Shown: positions 12,597-28,090, counted from the stretch's first letter. The stretch: 64,000 bases of DNA from Strongylocentrotus purpuratus (GCF_000002235.5 NW_022145601.1:4213563-4277562); one strand, 5' to 3'. A program made the numbers and translations. Notes: generated by a model not told the origin, from the letters alone.

Positions 12597-14538
12597 GACG
12601 TAATGGTATCGAAATATAAGAAAGGAAAACAAGTTCAGTTCAAGACAGTTCAAAATAATGCTGGGAAATGGAAATTAAAATGATACCGTTTTAAAAACGA
12701 GTTAGATATGGTTTTTGGACAAGAAGCATGAGATAATTCATTGCTCGGCAATCGGGACTGTATTTGAAACAGAGCATCCAATATTCCTGATATTTAATAG
12801 TATACTGTCAATGAAAAAAATATAACTAAAAAAAAATAATAATGGACCTCTTTACCCAAGGCTGTGTGTCTTTGTCGAGCACAAAATGATTCTGCTCGGG
12901 TATGCAGGCCAGTTGTTAGCCCATATTGGGCTTGAATAGGCTTGAATTGAAAGACCCTTTGTTTCACCTCGCGAAGTTTGGGCGTTTTCATAGGAGAGTA
13001 AAACCTTGCCCATCATTGAATTCATGTTGTAAAGTTGTTTACAGACTGGAAAAGGATAGCATGGGAGTGTACAGATTGAATAAATGGATGTAAGTAGTAC
13101 TGAAAATGTAAAAAACTTGTTTAACCTGGCAATAAGGGACTCTTGAATGTAGTTTAAAAATTGGACATGGCTTTGGGGCTAACGCTACCGTCCACCGGCT
13201 ACGCTGACGACCGCCAGCTAGCTGGAGCTAGCTGACGACCGCCAGCTAGCTGACGACCGCCAGCTAGCTGACGACCCCCCCCCCCAAAAAAAAAATGACC
13301 CCCCCCAAAAAAAAGACCCCCCAGAAAAAAAACAAGACCCCCCCCCAAAAAAAAGACCCCCCCCCAAAAAAAAAAGACCCCCCCTCCCAAAAGGGCTCCA
13401 TTACAGTTTTTTCCTACACTCAGCTGCTCCCCCTCACCATAGGCCCTTTTTCAATTTTTTTTGAGGAATCCATTGACATATTGTGATTTGGAACCCTTTC
13501 CCATACATCAACAACACCAACAATAATTATTTTATCACACCAAACTTTGAGTGAGATGAAAATGGGTTCTAACATCAGTTTTTTTTTTTTTCAAAGATTT
13601 ATAAAAAAAAATTAAAAAAAGCACTAGCTGGGAGTCGAACCCGATACCTTCCAGTTGCCAGGCGTTTGCCTATCCACTAGACTAATGTGTCACACTGGTA
13701 ATCTCCATGTATTTTTTCATATTGATACTTATTGTTGTAGATGTAGCAAAAGACGTATTATAACTTATTCAGAGAGTTGCTTGTTAAAGAAAGAGTATCA
13801 AATTTTATTTCCTCCTTTATTGAGGAGGTGGGGGGGGGGGTGTCCCCTTTAAAAAAAGGAGATGGACACGTCAATATCATGGGGTAAAGAAAAAAAATAA
13901 AAAAAATAACATGAGGTAGAAAGAAGAAGCTGGGAGTCGAACCCGAGTACATACATACATTGCGTTGTGAAGCGATCAGTCTTTTCCACAAGACCACTTT
14001 GCCTCACTGCTACTAACTGGTTCGCTTCTTGGTCTTATAGCACTTTCTGCATGTTAACGACTTTAATATGTTGATTTACTGATTTAACGATTTCGGGATG
14101 CATAATTATTCATATTTTTGCAGTCCGATGTTGTCAAGATTGCCCGTAAATGTTTTCTTTCAGTTACTGATATTTCTGATATAATAGTGAGGTTTTATGT
14201 TATTTTCATTTATTTTGCAAACTGCCGACTTAAAGTTAAAGTGATATGACAATAGGCCACTGCCCTGACATAGCATAATGAACAGAACACGGATCTATTC
14301 CATTTAGGATATGCTACGAATTCTATAACAGGGCACCAATGAATAGGGAAGCTTGGCTATTCGATTCCGTGTTCAATAGCTTGCACCTGCAATGTTTGAA
14401 TAGTTACGTAACACATTATTCAGCTCTTTCTGACATGGCATCAATTAAAGAATTGAGAAAAAAACCCGACCCTCCCTTCATTGACGGAATATTTTTGTCA
14501 ATTGCGAGGATTACATGAGAGGTAATAATAGCATTCCT
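12597..14538 (+). repeat. Array unit 7 (1942 bp, 3 modules)
   Basis: Three modules. The T tract at about 13580 is uninterrupted (no C), as in unit 2. Confidence 0.93.
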
Positions 14539-16464
14539 GACGTAATGGTATCGAAATATAAGAAAGGAAAACAAGTTCAGTTCAAGACAGTTCAAAATAA
14601 TGCTGGGAAATGGAAATTAAAATGATACCGTTTTAAAAACGAGTTAGATATGGTTTTTGGACAAGAAGCATGAGATAATTCATTGCTCGGCAATCGGGAC
14701 TGTATTTGAAACAGAGCATCCAATATTCCTGATATTTAATAGTATACTGTCAATGAAAAAAATATAACTAAAAAAAAAATAATAATGGACCTCTTTACCC
14801 AAGGCTGTGTGTCTTTGTCGAGCACAAAATGATTCTGCTCGGGTATGCAGGCCAGTTGTTAGCCCATATTGGGCTTGAATAGGCTTGAATTGAAAGACCC
14901 TTTGTTTCACCTCGCGAAGTTTGGGCGTTTTCATAGGAGAGTAAAACCTTGCCCATCATTGAATTCATGTTGTAAAGTTGTTTACAGACTGGAAAAGGAT
15001 AGCATGGGAGTGTACAGATTGAATAAATGGATGTAAGTAGTACTGAAAATGTAAAAAACTTGTTTAACCTGGCAATAAGGGACTCTTGAATGTAGTTTAA
15101 AAATTGGACATGGCTTTGGGGCTAACGCTACCGTCCACCGGCTACGCTGACGACCGCCAGCTAGCTGGAGCTAGCTGACGACCGCCAGCTAGCTGACGAC
15201 CCCCCCCCCCAAAAAAAAAAAATGACCCCCCCCCAAAAAAAAGACCCCCCAGAAAAAAACAAGACCCCCCCCCAAAAAAAAGACCCCCCCCCCAAAAAAA
15301 AGACCCCCCCTCCCAAAAGGGCTCCATTACAGTTTTTTCCTACACTCAGCTGCTCCCCCTCACCATAGGCCCTTTTTCAATTTTTTTTGAGGAATCCATT
15401 GACATATTGTGATTTGGAACCCTTTCCCATACATCAACAACACCAACAATAATTATTTTATCACACCAAACTTTGAGTGAGATGAAAATGGGTTCTAACA
15501 TCAGTTTTTTTCTTTTTCAAAGATTTATAAAAAAAAATTAAAAAAAGCACTAGCTGGGAGTCGAACCCGATACCTTCCAGTTGCCAGGCGTTTGCCTATC
15601 CACTAGACTAATGTGTCACACTGGTAATCTCCATGTATTTTTTCATATTGATACTTATTGTTGTAGATGTAGCAAAAGACGTATTATAACTTATTCAGAG
15701 AGTTGCTTGTTAAAGAAAGAGTATCAAATTTTATTTCCTCCTTTATTGAGGAGGTGGGGGGGGGGGTGTCCCCTTTAAAAAAGGAGATGGACACGTCAAT
15801 ATCATGGGGTAAAGAAAAAAAAATAAAAAAAATAACATGAGGTAGAAAGAAGAAGCTGGGAGTCGAACCCGAGTACATACATACATTGCGTTGTGAAGCG
15901 ATCAGTCTTTTCCACAAGACCACTTTGCCTCACTGCTACTAACTGGTTCGCTTCTTGGTCTTATAGCACTTTCTGCATGTTAACGACTTTAATATGTTGA
16001 TTTACTGATTTAACGATTTCGGGATGCATAATTATTCATATTTTTGCAGTCCGATGTTGTCAAGATTGCCCGTAAATGTTTTCTTTCAGTTACTGATATT
16101 TCTGATATAATAGTGAGGTTTTATGTTATTTTCATTTATTTTGCAAACTGCCGACTTAAAGTTAAAGTGATATGACAATAGGCCACTGCCCTGACATAGC
16201 ATAATGAACAGAACACGGATCTATTCCATTTAGGATATGCTACGAATTCTATAACAGGGCACCAATGAATAGGGAAGCTTGGCTATTCGATTCCGTGTTC
16301 AATAGCTTGCACCTGCAATGTTTGAATAGTTACGTAACACATTATTCAGCTCTTTCTGACATGGCATCAATTAAAGAATTGAGAAAAAAACCCGACCCTC
16401 CCTTCATTGACGGAATATTTTTGTCAATTGCGAGGATTACATGAGAGGTAATAATAGCATTCCT
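14539..16464 (+). repeat. Array unit 8 (1926 bp, 2 modules)
   Basis: First of the short, two-module units and start of the alternating stretch of units 8-13. Confidence 0.93.
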
Positions 16465-18412
16465 GACGTAATGGTATCGAAATATAAGAAAGGAAAACAA
16501 GTTCAGTTCAAGACAGTTCAAAATAATGCTGGGAAATGGAAATTAAAATGATACCGTTTTAAAAACGAGTTAGATATGGTTTTTGGACAAGAAGCATGAG
16601 ATAATTCATTGCTCGGCAATCGGGACTGTATTTGAAACAGAGCATCCAATATTCCTGATATTTAATAGTATACTGTCAATGAAAAAAATATAACTAAAAA
16701 AAAAAATAATAATGGACCTCTTTACCCAAGGCTGTGTGTCTTTGTCGAGCACAAAATGATTCTGCTCGGGTATGCAGGCCAGTTGTTAGCCCATATTGGG
16801 CTTGAATAGGCTTGAATTGAAAGACCCTTTGTTTCACCTCGCGAAGTTTGGGCGTTTTCATAGGAGAGTAAAACCTTGCCCATCATTGAATTCATGTTGT
16901 AAAGTTGTTTACAGACTGGAAAAGGATAGCATGGGAGTGTACAGATTGAATAAATGGATGTAAGTAGTACTGAAAATGTAAAAAACTTGTTTAACCTGGC
17001 AATAAGGGACTCTTGAATGTAGTTTAAAAATTGGACATGGCTTTGGGGCTAACGCTACCGTCCACCGGCTACGCTGACGACCGCCAGCTAGCTGGAGCTA
17101 GCTGACGACCGCCAGCTAGCTGACGACCGCCAGCTAGCTGACGACCCCCCCCCCAAAAAAAAAAAATGACCCCCCCCCCAAAAAAAAGACCCCCCAGAAA
17201 AAAAACAAGACCCCCCCCCCAAAAAAAAGACCCCCCCCCCAAAAAAAAGACCCCCCCTCCCAAAAGGGCTCCATTACAGTTTTTTCCTACACTCAGCTGC
17301 TCCCCCTCACCATAGGCCCTTTTTCAATTTTTTTTGAGGAATCCATTGACATATTGTGATTTGGAACCCTTTCCCATACATCAACAACACCAACAATAAT
17401 TATTTTATCACACCAAACTTTGAGTGAGATGAAAATGGGTTCTAACATCAGTTTTTTTCTTTTTCAAAGATTTATAAAAAAAAATTAAAAAAAGCACTAG
17501 CTGGGAGTCGAACCCGATACCTTCCAGTTGCCAGGCGTTTGCCTATCCACTAGACTAATGTGTCACACTGGTAATCTCCATGTATTTTTTCATATTGATA
17601 CTTATTGTTGTAGATGTAGCAAAAGACGTATTATAACTTATTCAGAGAGTTGCTTGTTAAAGAAAGAGTATCAAATTTTATTTCCTCCTTTATTGAGGAG
17701 GTGGGGGGGGGGGTGTCCCCTTTAAAAAAAGGAGATGGACACGTCAATATCATGGGGTAAAGAAAAAAAATAAAAAAAAATAACATGAGGTAGAAAGAAG
17801 AAGCTGGGAGTCGAACCCGAGTACATACATACATTGCGTTGTGAAGCGATCAGTCTTTTCCACAAGACCACTTTGCCTCACTGCTACTAACTGGTTCGCT
17901 TCTTGGTCTTATAGCACTTTCTGCATGTTAACGACTTTAATATGTTGATTTACTGATTTAACGATTTCGGGATGCATAATTATTCATATTTTTGCAGTCC
18001 GATGTTGTCAAGATTGCCCGTAAATGTTTTCTTTCAGTTACTGATATTTCTGATATAATAGTGAGGTTTTATGTTATTTTCATTTATTTTGCAAACTGCC
18101 GACTTAAAGTTAAAGTGATATGACAATAGGCCACTGCCCTGACATAGCATAATGAACAGAACACGGATCTATTCCATTTAGGATATGCTACGAATTCTAT
18201 AACAGGGCACCAATGAATAGGGAAGCTTGGCTATTCGATTCCGTGTTCAATAGCTTGCACCTGCAATGTTTGAATAGTTACGTAACACATTATTCAGCTC
18301 TTTCTGACATGGCATCAATTAAAGAATTGAGAAAAAAACCCGACCCTCCCTTCATTGACGGAATATTTTTGTCAATTGCGAGGATTACATGAGAGGTAAT
18401 AATAGCATTCCT
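16465..18412 (+). repeat. Array unit 9 (1948 bp, 3 modules)
   Basis: Three-module member of the first 2-3 pair. Confidence 0.93.
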
Positions 18413-20337
18413 GACGTAATGGTATCGAAATATAAGAAAGGAAAACAAGTTCAGTTCAAGACAGTTCAAAATAATGCTGGGAAATGGAAATTAAAATGAT
18501 ACCGTTTTAAAAACGAGTTAGATATGGTTTTTGGACAAGAAGCATGAGATAATTCATTGCTCGGCAATCGGGACTGTATTTGAAACAGAGCATCCAATAT
18601 TCCTGATATTTAATAGTATACTGTCAATGAAAAAAATATAACTAAAAAAAAAATAATAATGGACCTCTTTACCCAAGGCTGTGTGTCTTTGTCGAGCACA
18701 AAATGATTCTGCTCGGGTATGCAGGCCAGTTGTTAGCCCATATTGGGCTTGAATAGGCTTGAATTGAAAGACCCTTTGTTTCACCTCGCGAAGTTTGGGC
18801 GTTTTCATAGGAGAGTAAAACCTTGCCCATCATTGAATTCATGTTGTAAAGTTGTTTACAGACTGGAAAAGGATAGCATGGGAGTGTACAGATTGAATAA
18901 ATGGATGTAAGTAGTACTGAAAATGTAAAAAACTTGTTTAACCTGGCAATAAGGGACTCTTGAATGTAGTTTAAAAATTGGACATGGCTTTGGGGCTAAC
19001 GCTACCGTCCACCGGCTACGCTGACGACCGCCAGCTAGCTGGAGCTAGCTGACGACCGCCAGCTAGCTGACGACCCCCCCCCCCAAAAAAAAATGACCCC
19101 CCCCCAAAAAAAAGACCCCCCAGAAAAAAAACAAGACCCCCCCCCAAAAAAAAGACCCCCCCCCCAAAAAAAAGACCCCCCCTCCCAAAAGGGCTCCATT
19201 ACAGTTTTTTCCTACACTCAGCTGCTCCCCCTCACCATAGGCCCTTTTTCAATTTTTTTTGAGGAATCCATTGACATATTGTGATTTGGAACCCTTTCCC
19301 ATACATCAACAACACCAACAATAATTATTTTATCACACCAAACTTTGAGTGAGATGAAAATGGGTTCTAACATCAGTTTTTTTCTTTTTCAAAGATTTAT
19401 AAAAAAAAATTAAAAAAAGCACTAGCTGGGAGTCGAACCCGATACCTTCCAGTTGCCAGGCGTTTGCCTATCCACTAGACTAATGTGTCACACTGGTAAT
19501 CTCCATGTATTTTTTCATATTGATACTTATTGTTGTAGATGTAGCAAAAGACGTATTATAACTTATTCAGAGAGTTGCTTGTTAAAGAAAGAGTATCAAA
19601 TTTTATTTCCTCCTTTATTGAGGAGGTGGGGGGGGGGGTGTCCCCTTTAAAAAAAGGAGATGGACACGTCAATATCATGGGGTAAAGAAAAAAAAATAAA
19701 AAAAATAACATGAGGTAGAAAGAAGAAGCTGGGAGTCGAACCCGAGTACATACATACATTGCGTTGTGAAGCGATCAGTCTTTTCCACAAGACCACTTTG
19801 CCTCACTGCTACTAACTGGTTCGCTTCTTGGTCTTATAGCACTTTCTGCATGTTAACGACTTTAATATGTTGATTTACTGATTTAACGATTTCGGGATGC
19901 ATAATTATTCATATTTTTGCAGTCCGATGTTGTCAAGATTGCCCGTAAATGTTTTCTTTCAGTTACTGATATTTCTGATATAATAGTGAGGTTTTATGTT
20001 ATTTTCATTTATTTTGCAAACTGCCGACTTAAAGTTAAAGTGATATGACAATAGGCCACTGCCCTGACATAGCATAATGAACAGAACACGGATCTATTCC
20101 ATTTAGGATATGCTACGAATTCTATAACAGGGCACCAATGAATAGGGAAGCTTGGCTATTCGATTCCGTGTTCAATAGCTTGCACCTGCAATGTTTGAAT
20201 AGTTACGTAACACATTATTCAGCTCTTTCTGACATGGCATCAATTAAAGAATTGAGAAAAAAACCCGACCCTCCCTTCATTGACGGAATATTTTTGTCAA
20301 TTGCGAGGATTACATGAGAGGTAATAATAGCATTCCT
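18413..20337 (+). repeat. Array unit 10 (1925 bp, 2 modules)
   Basis: Two-module member of the second 2-3 pair. Confidence 0.93.
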
Positions 20338-22281
20338 GACGTAATGGTATCGAAATATAAGAAAGGAAAACAAGTTCAGTTCAAGACAGTTCAAAATAAT
20401 GCTGGGAAATGGAAATTAAAATGATACCGTTTTAAAAACGAGTTAGATATGGTTTTTGGACAAGAAGCATGAGATAATTCATTGCTCGGCAATCGGGACT
20501 GTATTTGAAACAGAGCATCCAATATTCCTGATATTTAATAGTATACTGTCAATGAAAAAATATAACTAAAAAAAAAATAATAATGGACCTCTTTACCCAA
20601 GGCTGTGTGTCTTTGTCGAGCACAAAATGATTCTGCTCGGGTATGCAGGCCAGTTGTTAGCCCATATTGGGCTTGAATAGGCTTGAATTGAAAGACCCTT
20701 TGTTTCACCTCGCGAAGTTTGGGCGTTTTCATAGGAGAGTAAAACCTTGCCCATCATTGAATTCATGTTGTAAAGTTGTTTACAGACTGGAAAAGGATAG
20801 CATGGGAGTGTACAGATTGAATAAATGGATGTAAGTAGTACTGAAAATGTAAAAAACTTGTTTAACCTGGCAATAAGGGACTCTTGAATGTAGTTTAAAA
20901 ATTGGACATGGCTTTGGGGCTAACGCTACCGTCCACCGGCTACGCTGACGACCGCCAGCTAGCTGGAGCTAGCTGACGACCGCCAGCTAGCTGACGACCG
21001 CCAGCTAGCTGACGACCCCCCCCCCAAAAAAAAAATGACCCCCCCCCCAAAAAAAAGACCCCCCAGAAAAAACAAGACCCCCCCCCCAAAAAAAAGACCC
21101 CCCCCCCAAAAAAAAAGACCCCCCCTCCCAAAAGGGCTCCATTACAGTTTTTTCCTACACTCAGCTGCTCCCCCTCACCATAGGCCCTTTTTCAATTTTT
21201 TTTGAGGAATCCATTGACATATTGTGATTTGGAACCCTTTCCCATACATCAACAACACCAACAATAATTATTTTATCACACCAAACTTTGAGTGAGATGA
21301 AAATGGGTTCTAACATCAGTTTTTTTCTTTTTCAAAGATTTATAAAAAAAAATTAAAAAAAGCACTAGCTGGGAGTCGAACCCGATACCTTCCAGTTGCC
21401 AGGCGTTTGCCTATCCACTAGACTAATGTGTCACACTGGTAATCTCCATGTATTTTTTCATATTGATACTTATTGTTGTAGATGTAGCAAAAGACGTATT
21501 ATAACTTATTCAGAGAGTTGCTTGTTAAAGAAAGAGTATCAAATTTTATTTCCTCCTTTATTGAGGAGGTGGGGGGGGGGGTGTCCCCTTTAAAAAAAGG
21601 AGATGGACACGTCAATATCATGGGGTAAAGAAAAAAAAATAAAAAAAAATAACATGAGGTAGAAAGAAGAAGCTGGGAGTCGAACCCGAGTACATACATA
21701 CATTGCGTTGTGAAGCGATCAGTCTTTTCCACAAGACCACTTTGCCTCACTGCTACTAACTGGTTCGCTTCTTGGTCTTATAGCACTTTCTGCATGTTAA
21801 CGACTTTAATATGTTGATTTACTGATTTAACGATTTCGGGATGCATAATTATTCATATTTTTGCAGTCCGATGTTGTCAAGATTGCCCGTAAATGTTTTC
21901 TTTCAGTTACTGATATTTCTGATATAATAGTGAGGTTTTATGTTATTTTCATTTATTTTGCAAACTGCCGACTTAAAGTTAAAGTGATATGACAATAGGC
22001 CACTGCCCTGACATAGCATAATGAACAGAACACGGATCTATTCCATTTAGGATATGCTACGAATTCTATAACAGGGCACCAATGAATAGGGAAGCTTGGC
22101 TATTCGATTCCGTGTTCAATAGCTTGCACCTGCAATGTTTGAATAGTTACGTAACACATTATTCAGCTCTTTCTGACATGGCATCAATTAAAGAATTGAG
22201 AAAAAAACCCGACCCTCCCTTCATTGACGGAATATTTTTGTCAATTGCGAGGATTACATGAGAGGTAATAATAGCATTCCT
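20338..22281 (+). repeat. Array unit 11 (1944 bp, 3 modules)
   Basis: Three-module member of the second pair. Confidence 0.93.
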
Positions 22282-24206
22282 GACGTAATGGTATCGAAAT
22301 ATAAGAAAGGAAAACAAGTTCAGTTCAAGACAGTTCAAAATAATGCTGGGAAATGGAAATTAAAATGATACCGTTTTAAAAACGAGTTAGATATGGTTTT
22401 TGGACAAGAAGCATGAGATAATTCATTGCTCGGCAATCGGGACTGTATTTGAAACAGAGCATCCAATATTCCTGATATTTAATAGTATACTGTCAATGAA
22501 AAAAATATAACTAAAAAAAAAATAATAATGGACCTCTTTACCCAAGGCTGTGTGTCTTTGTCGAGCACAAAATGATTCTGCTCGGGTATGCAGGCCAGTT
22601 GTTAGCCCATATTGGGCTTGAATAGGCTTGAATTGAAAGACCCTTTGTTTCACCTCGCGAAGTTTGGGCGTTTTCATAGGAGAGTAAAACCTTGCCCATC
22701 ATTGAATTCATGTTGTAAAGTTGTTTACAGACTGGAAAAGGATAGCATGGGAGTGTACAGATTGAATAAATGGATGTAAGTAGTACTGAAAATGTAAAAA
22801 ACTTGTTTAACCTGGCAATAAGGGACTCTTGAATGTAGTTTAAAAATTGGACATGGCTTTGGGGCTAACGCTACCGTCCACCGGCTACGCTGACGACCGC
22901 CAGCTAGCTGGAGCTAGCTGACGACCGCCAGCTAGCTGACGACCCCCCCCCAAAAAAAAAAATGACCCCCCCCCCAAAAAAAGACCCCCCAGAAAAAAAA
23001 CAAGACCCCCCCCAAAAAAAAAAGACCCCCCCCCAAAAAAAAAGACCCCCCCTCCCAAAAGGGCTCCATTACAGTTTTTTCCTACACTCAGCTGCTCCCC
23101 CTCACCATAGGCCCTTTTTCAATTTTTTTTGAGGAATCCATTGACATATTGTGATTTGGAACCCTTTCCCATACATCAACAACACCAACAATAATTATTT
23201 TATCACACCAAACTTTGAGTGAGATGAAAATGGGTTCTAACATCAGTTTTTTTCTTTTTCAAAGATTTATAAAAAAAAATTAAAAAAAGCACTAGCTGGG
23301 AGTCGAACCCGATACCTTCCAGTTGCCAGGCGTTTGCCTATCCACTAGACTAATGTGTCACACTGGTAATCTCCATGTATTTTTTCATATTGATACTTAT
23401 TGTTGTAGATGTAGCAAAAGACGTATTATAACTTATTCAGAGAGTTGCTTGTTAAAGAAAGAGTATCAAATTTTATTTCCTCCTTTATTGAGGAGGTGGG
23501 GGGGGGGTGTCCCCTTTAAAAAAAGGAGATGGACACGTCAATATCATGGGGTAAAGAAAAAAAATAAAAAAAAATAACATGAGGTAGAAAGAAGAAGCTG
23601 GGAGTCGAACCCGAGTACATACATACATTGCGTTGTGAAGCGATCAGTCTTTTCCACAAGACCACTTTGCCTCACTGCTACTAACTGGTTCGCTTCTTGG
23701 TCTTATAGCACTTTCTGCATGTTAACGACTTTAATATGTTGATTTACTGATTTAACGATTTCGGGATGCATAATTATTCATATTTTTGCAGTCCGATGTT
23801 GTCAAGATTGCCCGTAAATGTTTTCTTTCAGTTACTGATATTTCTGATATAATAGTGAGGTTTTATGTTATTTTCATTTATTTTGCAAACTGCCGACTTA
23901 AAGTTAAAGTGATATGACAATAGGCCACTGCCCTGACATAGCATAATGAACAGAACACGGATCTATTCCATTTAGGATATGCTACGAATTCTATAACAGG
24001 GCACCAATGAATAGGGAAGCTTGGCTATTCGATTCCGTGTTCAATAGCTTGCACCTGCAATGTTTGAATAGTTACGTAACACATTATTCAGCTCTTTCTG
24101 ACATGGCATCAATTAAAGAATTGAGAAAAAAACCCGACCCTCCCTTCATTGACGGAATATTTTTGTCAATTGCGAGGATTACATGAGAGGTAATAATAGC
24201 ATTCCT
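22282..24206 (+). repeat. Array unit 12 (1925 bp, 2 modules)
   Basis: Two-module member of the third 2-3 pair. Confidence 0.93.
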
Positions 24207-26150
24207 GACGTAATGGTATCGAAATATAAGAAAGGAAAACAAGTTCAGTTCAAGACAGTTCAAAATAATGCTGGGAAATGGAAATTAAAATGATACCGTT
24301 TTAAAAACGAGTTAGATATGGTTTTTGGACAAGAAGCATGAGATAATTCATTGCTCGGCAATCGGGACTGTATTTGAAACAGAGCATCCAATATTCCTGA
24401 TATTTAATAGTATACTGTCAATGAAAAAAATATAACTAAAAAAAAAATAATAATGGACCTCTTTACCCAAGGCTGTGTGTCTTTGTCGAGCACAAAATGA
24501 TTCTGCTCGGGTATGCAGGCCAGTTGTTAGCCCATATTGGGCTTGAATAGGCTTGAATTGAAAGACCCTTTGTTTCACCTCGCGAAGTTTGGGCGTTTTC
24601 ATAGGAGAGTAAAACCTTGCCCATCATTGAATTCATGTTGTAAAGTTGTTTACAGACTGGAAAAGGATAGCATGGGAGTGTACAGATTGAATAAATGGAT
24701 GTAAGTAGTACTGAAAATGTAAAAAACTTGTTTAACCTGGCAATAAGGGACTCTTGAATGTAGTTTAAAAATTGGACATGGCTTTGGGGCTAACGCTACC
24801 GTCCACCGGCTACGCTGACGACCGCCAGCTAGCTGGAGCTAGCTGACGACCGCCAGCTAGCTGACGACCGCCAGCTAGCTGACGACCCCCCCCCCCAAAA
24901 AAAAAATGACCCCCCCCCCAAAAAAAAGACCCCCCAGAAAAAAAACAAGACCCCCCCCCAAAAAAAAGACCCCCCCCCAAAAAAAAGACCCCCCCTCCCA
25001 AAAGGGCTCCATTACAGTTTTTTCCTACACTCAGCTGCTCCCCCTCACCATAGGCCCTTTTTCAATTTTTTTTGAGGAATCCATTGACATATTGTGATTT
25101 GGAACCCTTTCCCATACATCAACAACACCAACAATAATTATTTTATCACACCAAACTTTGAGTGAGATGAAAATGGGTTCTAACATCAGTTTTTTTCTTT
25201 TTCAAAGATTTATAAAAAAAAATTAAAAAAAGCACTAGCTGGGAGTCGAACCCGATACCTTCCAGTTGCCAGGCGTTTGCCTATCCACTAGACTAATGTG
25301 TCACACTGGTAATCTCCATGTATTTTTTCATATTGATACTTATTGTTGTAGATGTAGCAAAAGACGTATTATAACTTATTCAGAGAGTTGCTTGTTAAAG
25401 AAAGAGTATCAAATTTTATTTCCTCCTTTATTGAGGAGGTGGGGGGGGGGGTGTCCCCTTTAAAAAAAGGAGATGGACACGTCAATATCATGGGGTAAAG
25501 AAAAAAAATAAAAAAAAATAACATGAGGTAGAAAGAAGAAGCTGGGAGTCGAACCCGAGTACATACATACATTGCGTTGTGAAGCGATCAGTCTTTTCCA
25601 CAAGACCACTTTGCCTCACTGCTACTAACTGGTTCGCTTCTTGGTCTTATAGCACTTTCTGCATGTTAACGACTTTAATATGTTGATTTACTGATTTAAC
25701 GATTTCGGGATGCATAATTATTCATATTTTTGCAGTCCGATGTTGTCAAGATTGCCCGTAAATGTTTTCTTTCAGTTACTGATATTTCTGATATAATAGT
25801 GAGGTTTTATGTTATTTTCATTTATTTTGCAAACTGCCGACTTAAAGTTAAAGTGATATGACAATAGGCCACTGCCCTGACATAGCATAATGAACAGAAC
25901 ACGGATCTATTCCATTTAGGATATGCTACGAATTCTATAACAGGGCACCAATGAATAGGGAAGCTTGGCTATTCGATTCCGTGTTCAATAGCTTGCACCT
26001 GCAATGTTTGAATAGTTACGTAACACATTATTCAGCTCTTTCTGACATGGCATCAATTAAAGAATTGAGAAAAAAACCCGACCCTCCCTTCATTGACGGA
26101 ATATTTTTGTCAATTGCGAGGATTACATGAGAGGTAATAATAGCATTCCT
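24207..26150 (+). repeat. Array unit 13 (1944 bp, 3 modules)
   Basis: Three-module member of the third pair; end of the alternating stretch. Confidence 0.93.
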
Positions 26151-28090
26151 GACGTAATGGTATCGAAATATAAGAAAGGAAAACAAGTTCAGTTCAAGAC
26201 AGTTCAAAATAATGCTGGGAAATGGAAATTAAAATGATACCGTTTTAAAAACGAGTTAGATATGGTTTTTGGACAAGAAGCATGAGATAATTCATTGCTC
26301 GGCAATCGGGACTGTATTTGAAACAGAGCATCCAATATTCCTGATATTTAATAGTATACTGTCAATGAAAAAAATATAACTAAAAAAAAAATAATAATGG
26401 ACCTCTTTACCCAAGGCTGTGTGTCTTTGTCGAGCACAAAATGATTCTGCTCGGGTATGCAGGCCAGTTGTTAGCCCATATTGGGCTTGAATAGGCTTGA
26501 ATTGAAAGACCCTTTGTTTCACCTCGCGAAGTTTGGGCGTTTTCATAGGAGAGTAAAACCTTGCCCATCATTGAATTCATGTTGTAAAGTTGTTTACAGA
26601 CTGGAAAAGGATAGCATGGGAGTGTACAGATTGAATAAATGGATGTAAGTAGTACTGAAAATGTAAAAAACTTGTTTAACCTGGCAATAAGGGACTCTTG
26701 AATGTAGTTTAAAAATTGGACATGGCTTTGGGGCTAACGCTACCGTCCACCGGCTACGCTGACGACCGCCAGCTAGCAGCTAGCTGACGACCGCCAGCTA
26801 GCTGACGACCGCCAGCTAGCTGACGACCCCCCCCCCAAAAAAAAAAAATGACCCCCCCCCAAAAAAAAGACCCCCCAGAAAAAAACAAGACCCCCCCCAA
26901 AAAAAGACCCCCCCCCCAAAAAAAAGACCCCCCCTCCCAAAAGGGCTCCATTACAGTTTTTTCCTACACTCAGCTGCTCCCCCTCACCATAGGCCCTTTT
27001 TCAATTTTTTTTGAGGAATCCATTGACATATTGTGATTTGGAACCCTTTCCCATACATCAACAACACCAACAATAATTATTTTATCACACCAAACTTTGA
27101 GTGAGATGAAAATGGGTTCTAACATCAGTTTTTTTCTTTTTCAAAGATTTATAAAAAAAAATTAAAAAAAGCACTAGCTGGGAGTCGAACCCGATACCTT
27201 CCAGTTGCCAGGCGTTTGCCTATCCACTAGACTAATGTGTCACACTGGTAATCTCCATGTATTTTTTCATATTGATACTTATTGTTGTAGATGTAGCAAA
27301 AGACGTATTATAACTTATTCAGAGAGTTGCTTGTTAAAGAAAGAGTATCAAATTTTATTTCCTCCTTTATTGAGGAGGTGGGGGGGGGGGTGTCCCCTTT
27401 AAAAAAAGGAGATGGACACGTCAATATCATGGGGTAAAGAAAAAAAAATAAAAAAAAATAACATGAGGTAGAAAGAAGAAGCTGGGAGTCGAACCCGAGT
27501 ACATACATACATTGCGTTGTGAAGCGATCAGTCTTTTCCACAAGACCACTTTGCCTCACTGCTACTAACTGGTTCGCTTCTTGGTCTTATAGCACTTTCT
27601 GCATGTTAACGACTTTAATATGTTGATTTACTGATTTAACGATTTCGGGATGCATAATTATTCATATTTTTGCAGTCCGATGTTGTCAAGATTGCCCGTA
27701 AATGTTTTCTTTCAGTTACTGATATTTCTGATATAATAGTGAGGTTTTATGTTATTTTCATTTATTTTGCAAACTGCCGACTTAAAGTTAAAGTGATATG
27801 ACAATAGGCCACTGCCCTGACATAGCATAATGAACAGAACACGGATCTATTCCATTTAGGATATGCTACGAATTCTATAACAGGGCACCAATGAATAGGG
27901 AAGCTTGGCTATTCGATTCCGTGTTCAATAGCTTGCACCTGCAATGTTTGAATAGTTACGTAACACATTATTCAGCTCTTTCTGACATGGCATCAATTAA
28001 AGAATTGAGAAAAAAACCCGACCCTCCCTTCATTGACGGAATATTTTTGTCAATTGCGAGGATTACATGAGAGGTAATAATAGCATTCCT
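26151..28090 (+). repeat. Array unit 14 (1940 bp, 3 modules, variant first module)
   Basis: The first module reads CCAGCTAGCAGCTAGCT, lacking the TGG of the usual extension. Only unit 15 shares this, so the two adjacent units look like recent duplicates. Confidence 0.93.
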
